Shown here one piece after another: positions 25,701-32,981 of a DNA stretch of 64,000 nucleotides; the stretch's first letter is position 1; every line of letters begins with the position of its first letter. The position numbers and the translations under genes are program-made. The stretch spans positions 4,864,771 to 4,928,770 of the forward strand of contig NZ_KV878783.1 in assembly GCF_001890765.1 (NCBI RefSeq), read 5' to 3'. The stretch is from Spirulina major PCC 6313 (GTDB lineage: Bacteria; Cyanobacteriota; Cyanobacteriia; Cyanobacteriales; Spirulinaceae). The notes under the pieces are model-generated. The model was not told the origin of the DNA and did not search any database. It was given only the letters and a program-made list of their open reading frames with translations.

Positions 25701-26436
25701 TCACCCGGTACTGGGTTTTCAGGAATTGGCGATCGCCCGCCAAAAACTCCTTTTTCTGGAGAAAATATAAAAACATGATTCGCCCCAAAAGCCGCTGGGC
25801 AAACTGGTGGAGGCGATCCATATCCTCAAAATAAGGGTCTGGGTTATGGTCTTGGATGACCTGCAAAACCCGCTCAAACAACCGCTTATATTGCTCATAA
25901 AACCGCTTGGTGAGCTTCTCCACATCAAAAGCGTCACAGTGGGCTTTGTAAAGTTCCAGAGCCGATTTACCTCGGACGGCGATCGCCTCCAAGCGGTCTA
26001 AATCGTAGGCCGTGGGGTTTTGGCGATCGATCAATAACTTGCGGATACTCGCCCGCAACGCCATCTTGTCATCAAAGGATTTGCGAGGATTCACCAGCAT
26101 CAACTGGTTGTAGTCCTTCGTCGCTAAGAGCAAAAATTCTGAGGGACGTTTGCCAAGCTGAGAGGCGATCGCCTTCATCCGCGTGCTGGCCATCGATGCC
26201 GATTCCCAAGCACTCGGCTCCAGCTCAAACAACACAACCTGCAACCCGCCCCGGTCTTGGTCGGCAATCAGAAAAGCTTTCGCGATCGCCTCCTGACTGC
26301 GAGCCGATAGCTCCAACGTCTCGATCTCGATGGGTTCCGCCGTCGCGTTGTAGCCCAACTGCCTAAAGATTTTGGCAATCTTTTCCGGGCTGGTTAAATC
26401 GCGGAGGTCATCAACCTTGAGGATTCTGGGTGACAT
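22756..26436 (-). CDS. Eco57I/PglX-like adenine-specific DNA methylase (restriction-modification type)
   Basis: From ATG 26436 (MSPRILKVDDLRD) the protein has 1226 residues. The N-terminal part (RGGLQVVLFELE...FLLLATKDYNQLMLVNPR) resembles that of type IIG/BREX-like enzymes. The methylase core shows the AdoMet motif LKVLDPAVGSGAFPLGM and the catalytic VVGNPPYVRQ. The C-terminal third resembles a TaqI-type target recognition domain (LKPFLRGRDVKRW). It should methylate adenine in a specific site, as modification or as part of a fused restriction enzyme; no nuclease motif is obvious in it. Repeat-derived peptides interrupt it at two places (25464-25609 and 23711-23943). A TTG at 26448 is an alternative start. 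The stop codon lies within another repeat copy. Confidence 0.88.
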   Translation of the reverse strand: MSPRILKVDDLRDLTSPEKIAKIFRQLGYNATAEPIEIETLELSARSQEAIAKAFLIADQDRGGLQVVLFELEPSAWESASMASTRMKAIASQLGKRPSEFLLLATKDYNQLMLVNPRKSFDDKMALRASIRKLLIDRQNPTAYDLDRLEAIAVRGKSALELYKAHCDAFDVEKLTKRFYEQYKRLFERVLQVIQDHNPDPYFEDMDRLHQFAQRLLGRIMFLYFLQKKEFLAGDRQFLKTQYRVNKYQADGTDYYAEILEPLFFNVLNTPMDQREIPLNPPWKGGLSDTPPFPRGAGGDQIPLNPPWKGGLQTPPLVRGAGGDRIPYLNGGLFDRDYGVGVRDGAGKATPELITLPNHIFDPGDSESILGFFNGYNFTIAENVAGDEDVAVDPEMLGKVFENMLVAEERGKSGTFYTPRGIVQFMCAEVLARYLVDEAGVSLATAQLLVNYDPDISDRDLHELISPQQARGLKQAIASLKVLDPAVGSGAFPLGMMQLILNVRQAIARREGMTVQRGSLAISEWKREIIANNLYGVDIKPEAIEIAKLRMWLSLVVDIPTIADVEPLPNLDYKLMCGDSLISKINGQTIIPVPGQAEQLSLGFQTTELDRAIAVLVGLEKRYFDVSSEERQGLRLEILAAEKRVFAGAIADQRRVVIQQQQELERELKQLKKPQKKQLQEREVLAALLAGLDEFEAAVQRGDRSLNFFQYYLHFRDVFEEKGGFDLVVGNPPYVRQEQLKEIKPALKAEYDCYTGVADLFVYFYEQGFRLLKPQGYLTYITSNKYFRAGYGEKLRKYLGEKSTIEVVIDFGDANVFEAIAYPSIIALKKADPPKSPLKRGTSNSPLSKGGRGGSDLPKSPLERETSTSSNSPLSKGGRGGSDLPKSPLERETSTSSNSPLSKGGRGGSHQASVLTWDENDGLDDFVPVYQQKKFLLKQSDLKPDGWRLESPEVLRLLDKLRKAGTPLGEYVNGRFYYGIKTGFNEAFVVDRETRDRLIAEHPSSAEVLKPFLRGRDVKRWSVDFAEQYLIKIESSENKEHPWSGKKKVEAEKIFSKTYPAIYQRFNIYKDKLIKRADQGKYFWELRSCAYWEEFETNKIILGRFMNSAVFAFDQEHYLHNDALYMISQVDSFIASILNSLIGWYFLKFICTDLQNGYIQAYRENLFQIPIPKASEEEKQAIEKLVEKCLTAKGIGVQQWEAEIDERVAHLYGLTPADLKIIQSQK
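23711..23943. repeat. Three in-frame repeat copies inside the methylase gene
   Basis: Copies at 23711-23790, 23792-23871 and 23873-23943 start GATCCCCCCCTGCCCCCCTT and end in a GATC. The first two have an 81-bp period, i.e. 27 codons, so the reading frame stays open and yields a repeated 27-residue peptide containing SDLPKSPLERETS and NSPLSKGGRGG. The third copy is 71 bp and lacks the GAGGTTGAA section. Confidence 0.95.
25464..25609. repeat. Two in-frame repeat copies inside the methylase gene
   Basis: Copies at 25464-25534 and 25536-25609 encode IPLNPPWKGGL... units just ahead of the conserved IPYLNGGLFD block of the methylase. They belong to the same family as the copies at 23.7 kb and 22.5 kb. 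Confidence 0.93.
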
Positions 26437-26652
26437 GACATTTCCCAAAGACGATAGGAGAAGGGCGCGATCGATATCTAATCGCGAGGCAGAGCGGCCT
26501 GAATCGTGACGCTCAATCTGAATGATTCAGTATATGTGATATATATTAATTTTTTATCTAAATTTAAATTAACTTTAGATAACATGAATTTAGACAACTG
26601 TTGATCCAGTGCGGCCTAAATAACGGCTTCGCTGAATACGATACGCGATCGC

Positions 26653-26781
26653 TTAGCGGGAAATGAGGGCGCGGATGGTGCAGCCTTGGCCCGGTTGGCT
26701 CTGAATTTGGAATTGACCACCGATGGCCTCGATGCGATCGCCCAGACTTCGTAACCCGAACCCCCCAGAAGCGATCGCCCT
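26653..26781 (-). pseudogene. Remnant of a NarL-family histidine kinase C-terminus
   Basis: The translation has GFGLRSLGDRIEAIGG followed by QIQSQPGQGCTIRALI and a stop at 26653. This is the ATP-binding G2 box and end of HATPase_c in two-component kinases with LuxR-type partners. About 43 residues are kept; no N-terminal kinase part is found upstream, where the frame shows no further similarity. It is a deletion remnant rather than a functional gene. Confidence 0.7.
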
Positions 26782-27361
26782 TTGCTTCACTTTGCGCAAT
26801 GAGCTTAGTGTGGCGAAAGAGGTGCAATGGTAGGGCGATATTGCAGCTCTAGATGACAATGACCATTGTCTGCTCATCTAGTGTTGATCTCAGTCCAGGA
26901 CAAAACGCTTGAAAAGAATGTAGAGAGAGGATTTGCTCAAAGTTAGCCTGATTGGACATAACGATCAAGGACATAACTCAGGGTATTCACGGATTTTTTA
27001 ATCAAGACTTCTATTGAGGACTTTTTTGCCTCAGTAGGTGTACGGAAATTTAGGCGTATTCTTTATCAATAATTAACATCTGTTAATACGGGATTGCATA
27101 AAGAGTTTTCGCCAATACCATTAAGGTAAAACCACCAGGGTAGTAACGTTGTTGATTCAGAGACTTCATGCAATCTTGATGGTTGTGGGTAAGAAAGTTT
27201 ACTGAACCTTCACCCATCACTGAAGATAAACCTCTTTAATAGAAAGGGAGAGATGTAGTCTGACGAATCCGCTGAGAGCAAAACCACGCAGCGATCGTCA
27301 ACAGCAGATGGACTGTTCAACGTTGAGAACATCATTCAGTAACCGGGAGAGGATTTTAAAG
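26782..27361. other. Long non-coding stretch before the PEP-CTERM gene
   Basis: About 580 bp without a credible gene. It contains a perfect inverted repeat ATTAACA-TC-TGTTAAT at 27072-27087, which could be a regulator site or an RNA hairpin, and AT-rich stretches that may hold promoters. Nothing else is recognised. Confidence 0.4.
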
Positions 27362-28351
27362 ATGAAACGGACACAGCAATTACTTTGGGGCTTAGCCATT
27401 ATGACGGGATGTGGGGTGTTAGCCTCGCAGCCAGCCTGGTCATTCAGTATCGACTTTGACGATGCTGAGACCAACTATCGGACTTATACCAATGATCCCG
27501 ATCCGGATGCGTTATACAGTTACGGGGAGTCCGCCGCGATTCGGGCCCTCACCGATGGAGATATCAAAACCAACGTCGAACTGACTTACAAGAGCGAGGT
27601 TGTCTCTGAGAATGTCGGATTTGAGGCAACACGGGGTAACCACACGGCTAAGATCAGCAGCGTGACGACAGCAGACTGGGATGAATATGGTCAAGTCTGG
27701 ATGGATGACTTATTCAAGCGCTACAACAGTCTGCAAACCAGTTGGTCTGGTCTCAGCAGTTCTGCCCAGAGTGTATTCACGGAGTCGTTTAAATCTGCTG
27801 GTTTGGGTGATCCCAATATTGCTGAGTTTTCGCTTCAGGATGATGGTGCGATCGCGATGCAAACCGTGGGTTTCTATGATCTCCGCAGCGTCCTCAGCAC
27901 CCGCGCCAGTGCCCAACTCGCCAACTACAACACCTTGCAACAGCTTGCCGGGGCGAGTCCCCTGCAAAAAGCCGCAGTGGCAGCCAAAGCGGGCATCACC
28001 GTTGCTGCTCTAGAGCAACAGATTGCCTCCGCCCCGGCCGTGATCGAGGGGTTAAGTGCTCTCTTGACCACGATTGATAGCCTCAAAGAAGAACTCCAAG
28101 CCAGCGAAGTGGCGAAGGTGGAGCGGTATGAAAACGGCATCCTCCAAAGCACAGAATACGCCTACACCTTTGAGGCTGTGTCGTCAGGGTTGACGGCGTT
28201 AGATGATGGTGAATCTTACAGTGGCTTGTACAGTTGGACTAGCCCCGGTACACCCCAAAATTCTGGCGTTCCGGAACCTTCATTCTTGATTGCCTCGGCT
28301 GTGGCGGGTGGTTTCTTCTCAGCAGCAAAGCGGAAGCAAAAAAAAGGCTAG
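27362..28351 (+). CDS. PEP-CTERM sorting-domain protein (exported)
   Basis: From ATG 27362, preceded by GGGAGAGG, the protein has 329 residues. An N-terminal signal peptide (MKRTQQLLWGLAIMTGCGVL, cleaved near ASQPAWS) and a C-terminal VPEPSFLIASAVAGGFFSAA then basic KRKQKKG tail form the PEP-CTERM signal for exosortase processing. The body is acidic and rich in Ser, Ala and Asp, with helical stretches (LVTIDSLKEELQ-like), and shows no enzyme motif. Family members are secreted or surface proteins linked with extracellular polymer. The exosortase is not in this window. A terminator follows at 28403. Confidence 0.85.
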   Translation: MKRTQQLLWGLAIMTGCGVLASQPAWSFSIDFDDAETNYRTYTNDPDPDALYSYGESAAIRALTDGDIKTNVELTYKSEVVSENVGFEATRGNHTAKISSVTTADWDEYGQVWMDDLFKRYNSLQTSWSGLSSSAQSVFTESFKSAGLGDPNIAEFSLQDDGAIAMQTVGFYDLRSVLSTRASAQLANYNTLQQLAGASPLQKAAVAAKAGITVAALEQQIASAPAVIEGLSALLTTIDSLKEELQASEVAKVERYENGILQSTEYAYTFEAVSSGLTALDDGESYSGLYSWTSPGTPQNSGVPEPSFLIASAVAGGFFSAAKRKQKKG

Positions 28352-28402
28352 GTTTCGACTCCTCTCTCTAAATATTCTCTCTATCTGCACTGATTGTCGA
28401 AC

Positions 28403-28433
28403 GGGGAACTGCGATCGCGGTTCTCCTTTTTTT
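28403..28433 (+). terminator. Terminator with a HIP1 palindrome in its stem
   Basis: GGGGAAC, then GCGATCGC flanked by single bases, then GTTCTCC and seven T. The outer arms pair over 7 bp (one G-T), with the self-complementary HIP1 octamer extending the stem. It lies 52 bp after the PEP-CTERM gene. Confidence 0.8.
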
Positions 28434-28510
28434 CGTGAGTCACGATCGGCACGTCGTTGAGCCAGTGGCGTGATTTATCATGGGGCGAGTTGGGATTGAG
28501 CAGAGGGAAC

Positions 28511-28888
28511 ATGGTACGAGTTTTTTTGGCGATCGCCGCAATTTTGGGCGGCTTATCGGTGATGGGCGGGGCCTTCGGGGCACACGCCTTGAACGATCAA
28601 TTCAGCGAGAAAGCCCTCGCCATCTTTGAGACGGGGATTAAATATCAGATGTATCATGCCCTGGCCTTGCTCCTCGTGGCGTTGCTCCTGGGTCGCGCTG
28701 AAGCGGGGCAAGGGTGGCTCACCGTGACGGGGTGGGCGTTTGTGGCGGGCGTGGTGGTATTTTCCGGCAGTCTCTACGCCTTGAGCTTTTCGGGGATTAA
28801 CTGGCTTGGCGCGATCACGCCGTTGGGCGGTGTGGGGTTGATGATTGGCTGGGGTTGTTTAGCGGTGGCGGCGTTCCAGTACCGTTAA
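28511..28888 (+). CDS. DUF423 family small membrane protein
   Basis: From ATG 28511 (preceded by GAGGGAAC) the protein has 125 residues with four hydrophobic helices. Near the start it shows LGGLSVMGGAFGAHAL and, further on, FETGIKYQMYHALALLLV, the typical DUF423 (YgdD/SdpI-neighbour) pattern, and ends with ITPLGGVGLMIGWGCLAVAAF. Members are inner-membrane proteins of unknown role. The gene lies 37 bp upstream of the gamma-glutamyltransferase on the same strand and may be co-transcribed with it. Confidence 0.85.
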   Translation: MVRVFLAIAAILGGLSVMGGAFGAHALNDQFSEKALAIFETGIKYQMYHALALLLVALLLGRAEAGQGWLTVTGWAFVAGVVVFSGSLYALSFSGINWLGAITPLGGVGLMIGWGCLAVAAFQYR

Positions 28889-28925
28889 CACAGCACGAAT
28901 AAGCAGGGACATCAGTTAGGGATTC

Positions 28926-30674
28926 ATGATGATGGGTAATAAAACGGTACGGTGGGGCGTGATTGGGGTTGTGGTGGCGCTGTGGGTGGCGTTGAGCGGT
29001 GGGCCGATGCGATCGCAGTCGTTCACCCCGATTTTTGACTACAGCGATCGCACCCATCCTGTGCTTGCCGAGCAGGGCATGGTGGCCACTCAAGAAGCCC
29101 TCGCCACCGAGGCCGGACTCGCGGTGTTAAAACAGGGCGGCAACGCCATTGATGCAGCGGTAACGGTGGGGTTTGTGTTGGCGGTGACCTTGCCACGGGC
29201 GGGGAATTTGGGCGGCGGGGGGTTTATGGTGCTCCATCAGGCGGCAATGGATGAGACGGTAGCGATCGATTACCGAGAAACAGCACCCCAAGCGGCCACA
29301 CGGGATATGTTTCTGGACGCAGACGGGAACGCCGACCCGCAAAAATCGCGGTTTAGTCATTTGGCCGTGGGTGTGCCGGGGACGGTGGCCGGGTTAGCGC
29401 AGGCGTTGGAAACCTATGGCACGATCGCCCTTGCTGATGCACTCCAACCGGCGATCGCCCTCGCTACTGATGGGTTTCCCGTGTCCCAAGATCTGTACGA
29501 ATCATTATGGCAAGGGCGCGATCGCCTCACTGCCAACCCCGCCACCCGTGCCATTTTCTACCACGACGACGGCACGCCCTACCGGGTCGGGGAAATCCTT
29601 AAACAGCCCGATCTCGCCCGCAGTTTGCAACAGATCGCCGATCAAGGAATTGGGGCGTTTTATCAGGGGGAGATTGCCGAGGCGATCGCCTCGGAAATGG
29701 CCAATAATGGCGGCTTAATCACCCAAGCCGATCTCGCTGCCTATCGCCCGGCTCTGCGTGAACCTGTCCAGGGCAATTACCACGGTTATCAGGTCTATTC
29801 GATGCCGCCCCCCAGTTCCGGGGGCGTGCATCTGATCCAACTGCTCAACATCCTCGAACCCTTTCCCCTGGATCGCTGGGGACATAACAGCGCAAAAACC
29901 ATTCACCTGATGGCCGAGGCGATGAAGCGGGCCTATAGCGATCGCGCCCAATATCTCGGTGATCCGGATTTTGTGGATGTGCCCGTAGCGGGCTTAACTT
30001 CACGAGCCTACGCCGCCGAACTCCGCGCCCAAATTAACCGCGATCGCGCCACCCCCAGCAACACGATCAAGCCCGGCAACCCCATCCCCCCCGAAAGCGA
30101 CGAAACCACCCACTATGCGATCGTCGATCGCTTTGGCAATGCCGTCGCCAACACCTACACCCTCAACTTCAGTTACGGCAGCGGCATCACCGTCCCCGGT
30201 ACAGGCATTTTGCTCAATAATGAGATGGATGATTTTTCGGCTAAACCGGGAGTTCCCAACGCCTACGGCTTGATCGGAGGGGAGGCGAATGCGATCGCAC
30301 CGGGAAAACGGATGCTCAGTTCCATGAGTCCGACGCTGGTGATGCGGGACGGCAAGCCTGTTTTAATCACGGGCAGTCCGGGGGGCAGTCGGATCATTAC
30401 CATCGTGTTGCAAATGATTCTGAACGTGATCGACCACGGCATGAACATCGCGGAAGCCAGTGCCGCCCCCCGCATCCATCACCAATGGCTCCCGGATCAG
30501 CTTTATGTAGAAGAGGGGATCAGCCCTGATACGATCGCCCTCCTCCGTCTGATGGGCCATGATGTGCAGCCTCAATATGCAGCGGGCAGTGTGCAGAGTA
30601 TCTTGATCGAGGGCGATCGCATCACCGGAGCCTCCGACCCCCGCAAACCCGATGCCTTAACCTTGGGATATTAG
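28926..30674 (+). CDS. ggt: Gamma-glutamyltransferase
   Basis: The 582-residue precursor has an N-terminal hydrophobic export segment (about 10-25). The maturation site is intact: ESDETTHYAIVD, where Thr394 becomes the N-terminal nucleophile of the small subunit after self-cleavage. Other family marks are GGNAIDAAV, GNLGGGGFM, PPPSSGGVHL, and later SSMSPTLV and GSPGGSRI, which form the oxyanion and glutamate pocket. It cleaves or transfers the gamma-glutamyl group of glutathione in the periplasm. The start could be ATG 28926, 28929 or 28932. Its last four bases overlap the end of the convergent Hsp70 gene. Confidence 0.94.
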   Translation: MMMGNKTVRWGVIGVVVALWVALSGGPMRSQSFTPIFDYSDRTHPVLAEQGMVATQEALATEAGLAVLKQGGNAIDAAVTVGFVLAVTLPRAGNLGGGGFMVLHQAAMDETVAIDYRETAPQAATRDMFLDADGNADPQKSRFSHLAVGVPGTVAGLAQALETYGTIALADALQPAIALATDGFPVSQDLYESLWQGRDRLTANPATRAIFYHDDGTPYRVGEILKQPDLARSLQQIADQGIGAFYQGEIAEAIASEMANNGGLITQADLAAYRPALREPVQGNYHGYQVYSMPPPSSGGVHLIQLLNILEPFPLDRWGHNSAKTIHLMAEAMKRAYSDRAQYLGDPDFVDVPVAGLTSRAYAAELRAQINRDRATPSNTIKPGNPIPPESDETTHYAIVDRFGNAVANTYTLNFSYGSGITVPGTGILLNNEMDDFSAKPGVPNAYGLIGGEANAIAPGKRMLSSMSPTLVMRDGKPVLITGSPGGSRIITIVLQMILNVIDHGMNIAEASAAPRIHHQWLPDQLYVEEGISPDTIALLRLMGHDVQPQYAAGSVQSILIEGDRITGASDPRKPDALTLGY

Positions 30675-32269
30675 GACAATTCCGCCACGATCGCAGCTTG
30701 TAATAATGTTGTTTGGGTGAGTAAATCTTCCACCGTGAGCCGGAGGCGGCGTTGAGCATCGACGGAAAAGAGAAGTTTGAGGCGATCGCGCCCCGGCACA
30801 CCCGCCGGGGACAGGATAGCGATCGTCCTGGCTCCGTCGCGATCGTTCAAGGGTTTAACGGCCACATCGCCGCTCTCGATGTTGCGAGTGACGAGGCGAT
30901 CGCCATCAAAATACACCTCGGTGCTGCTGGTTTGGGTCCCCAACTCGCCGATGATCAATTCGACGCTGGGCTGATTTTCCACCGATGCCCCTAACAGGAG
31001 TTCAATCGGTTCGGCCATGGGGTAGGGCTGGCCAGCGGGGATGATCGGATGCCAGGCGTGGCGTTTGTCGCGGCGATGCCAATAGCGGATGCCGTAGCTG
31101 TGATAGAGAAAGTCTTTCAGTTCAAAACCTTGGGCCAGTTGCAGCGCACCGAGGGCGATCGCTCCAAAGGGATTCTCTGCCCGAATCTTGTCGCGCTCCA
31201 CATACCTTCCGATCCAGTCCTGTACCGCTGGGAGTTGTGTCGTGCCGCCCACCAATAGCACCGCGCCGATATCCTCCCAATCGACCCCTTGCGATCGCCC
31301 CTGCTGCAAGACTTGGGTCATCAACTCATCCAACTGCTCAAAAAAGCCCCGTTCCGTTAAAATTTCCTCAAATTTCGCCCGCGTCAGTTTGAGGCTGTAG
31401 CTGTCAAGGGTTTCATCGTCGAAATAGGCTTCTTCGGCGGTTTTTTGACTGGAGAGGCGAATTTTTAACCGTTCGGCGAGGCGGGTGGTGAGGGTAGATT
31501 TAGGAAGATTTTGGGTGGTGGCGAAGTGATCAACCAGCCAATCATCAAGATCTGAACCGCCGAGATTTTGCCCGGCTTTGGCGAGGACTTGGGCAGTTTT
31601 GACCCGTTGGGTGGTGCGATCGCCCAGCAATTGATCACCCCATTTCAAAATAAATCCCAAGGGTTTTTTCCCGGCACTTTTCTCCTCCGGCTGCAAATCC
31701 ACCAGGGAAAAATCCACCGTCCCGCCACCAAAATCCACCACCAGCACCGTTTTTGTTCCAAAACTGGCATAGCCCAAGGCCGCCGCCGTCGGTTCATCCA
31801 ACAGCCGCACCTGGGGAATCTGCAATTCTTGACACACATCGGTTAACCAACGGCGATAGGATTCAAAACTATCCACCGGAACCGTGAGCACCAGGGATTC
31901 AATCGGCTCTTGGGCTTGGAGTTGCGTCAAAATCTGCGTCAAAAACCAAGTGCCCGCCTGTTCAAAGGTGATCGTTTTACCATCGAGTTCTGGTAAAAAT
32001 CCCTGCACCTCCGCCCCAATTCCCCGTTTAAACCGCCGAAAAAAACGTGGATCATTGCGCACATCTAAGCCGCGATCGCACACCTGCTGACCCACCAACA
32101 CCTGCCCCGTTGCCCCCTGTTCCACATAGAGGAGACTGGGAACCAAGGGCGGATTTTGTAAAAACTGCTGAGTCAGCGGGGGCAATGTCACCAATTCCCC
32201 TTGCTTCGTGGTGGCTGAGAGGCGAGCAATAGCCGTATTGCTCGTTCCCAAATCAATCGCAACAATCAT
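30671..32269 (-). CDS. Short Hsp70-family (DnaK-like) protein
   Basis: The 532-residue protein has an Hsp70 nucleotide-binding domain: VAIDLGTSNTAIA (phosphate 1), LLDEPTAAALGY, VLVVDFGGGTVDFSLV (phosphate 2), and VLLVGGTTQLPAVQDWI (adenosine). After about residue 370 only some 160 residues remain, which fits a beta-type substrate-binding part without the helical lid of DnaK (usual length about 640). Such short Hsp70s are common in cyanobacteria, alongside true DnaK, and their clients are unknown. It starts at ATG 32269 and is convergent with ggt, overlapping by 4 bp. Confidence 0.9.
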   Translation of the reverse strand: MIVAIDLGTSNTAIARLSATTKQGELVTLPPLTQQFLQNPPLVPSLLYVEQGATGQVLVGQQVCDRGLDVRNDPRFFRRFKRGIGAEVQGFLPELDGKTITFEQAGTWFLTQILTQLQAQEPIESLVLTVPVDSFESYRRWLTDVCQELQIPQVRLLDEPTAAALGYASFGTKTVLVVDFGGGTVDFSLVDLQPEEKSAGKKPLGFILKWGDQLLGDRTTQRVKTAQVLAKAGQNLGGSDLDDWLVDHFATTQNLPKSTLTTRLAERLKIRLSSQKTAEEAYFDDETLDSYSLKLTRAKFEEILTERGFFEQLDELMTQVLQQGRSQGVDWEDIGAVLLVGGTTQLPAVQDWIGRYVERDKIRAENPFGAIALGALQLAQGFELKDFLYHSYGIRYWHRRDKRHAWHPIIPAGQPYPMAEPIELLLGASVENQPSVELIIGELGTQTSSTEVYFDGDRLVTRNIESGDVAVKPLNDRDGARTIAILSPAGVPGRDRLKLLFSVDAQRRLRLTVEDLLTQTTLLQAAIVAELS

Positions 32270-32418
32270 GACCGTTTGCTAGTACAAGACTTTGAGGGGC
32301 ATCATACGCCATGGCCCAAACCCCATCGTACTTTTTTAGCGGCGAAGATTTGTTACATTTTGAAAAAGTACGGTATAACCAATGCTTAAACCCGTGTTAA
32401 TCGAGAGGAGGATGGCTC

Positions 32419-32853
32419 GTGAATGCGGCAGAACAAGCCCATAACCTACAACTGACGAGCAAAATTGCAGCGATCGCCAACATATTCAAAACCACATTCC
32501 CCGACGCGAAAGCCGACCTCACCCCCTGGCGGAGCGACCCCGACACCCAAGAATGGGTAGACCCCGACTCCATTGATCTCGGCTTCCATTTCCCCGGCTG
32601 GAGTCCCCGCCTCCAAGGTCGCAGCATCCTCGTCCAAGTGCGCTTTCACTGCGATCTAGACACCCAAGTCCAGCGCCTAATCGGAGTTGAGGTGGCGGCG
32701 TTTAATCATCGCGGCGAAGCCTGGCGACTTTCCACCATTGACCATTGGCGCATCGAAGGCCAAGACCTGCCTTACCCCGATGTCACAGACAAGCTGAAAA
32801 GCGTGTGCCGTCAGATTTTTGAATTGTTTGCAATCTCTGACTCAGCTTGTTAA
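32419..32853 (+). CDS. Unknown small soluble protein (cyanobacterial type)
   Basis: I do not recognise a named domain in this 144-residue protein. It starts at GTG 32419 with GGAGG about seven bases upstream; the ATG at 32412 is in another frame. The sequence is mostly polar with aromatic residues (WRSDPDTQEWVDPDS, LGFHFPGWSPRLQG, VQVRFHCDL), no signal peptide and no membrane segment. It is followed 15 bp later by tRNA-Thr, so the two may be read together. Coding is supported by the start/ribosome-site arrangement and the frame; function is open. Confidence 0.7.
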   Translation: MNAAEQAHNLQLTSKIAAIANIFKTTFPDAKADLTPWRSDPDTQEWVDPDSIDLGFHFPGWSPRLQGRSILVQVRFHCDLDTQVQRLIGVEVAAFNHRGEAWRLSTIDHWRIEGQDLPYPDVTDKLKSVCRQIFELFAISDSAC

Positions 32854-32868
32854 GATATCTAACTGGTC

Positions 32869-32941
32869 GCTAGCATAGCTCAATTGGTAGAGCACCTCAC
32901 TTGTAATGAGACGGTTGCGGGTTCAAGTCCTGTTGCTAGCT
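32869..32941 (+). tRNA. tRNA-Thr (TGT)
   Basis: A cloverleaf fits: acceptor GCTAGCA/TGCTAGC (7 bp), D arm AGCTCAATTGGTAGAGC, anticodon arm with loop CTTGTAA (anticodon TGT), and T arm around GGTTCAAGT. Position 73 is T at 32941; CCA is not encoded. Confidence 0.95.
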
Positions 32942-32981
32942 TAGTTTGAAGCCCAATTCAGTTTGCGCTGTGATGGGCTAA

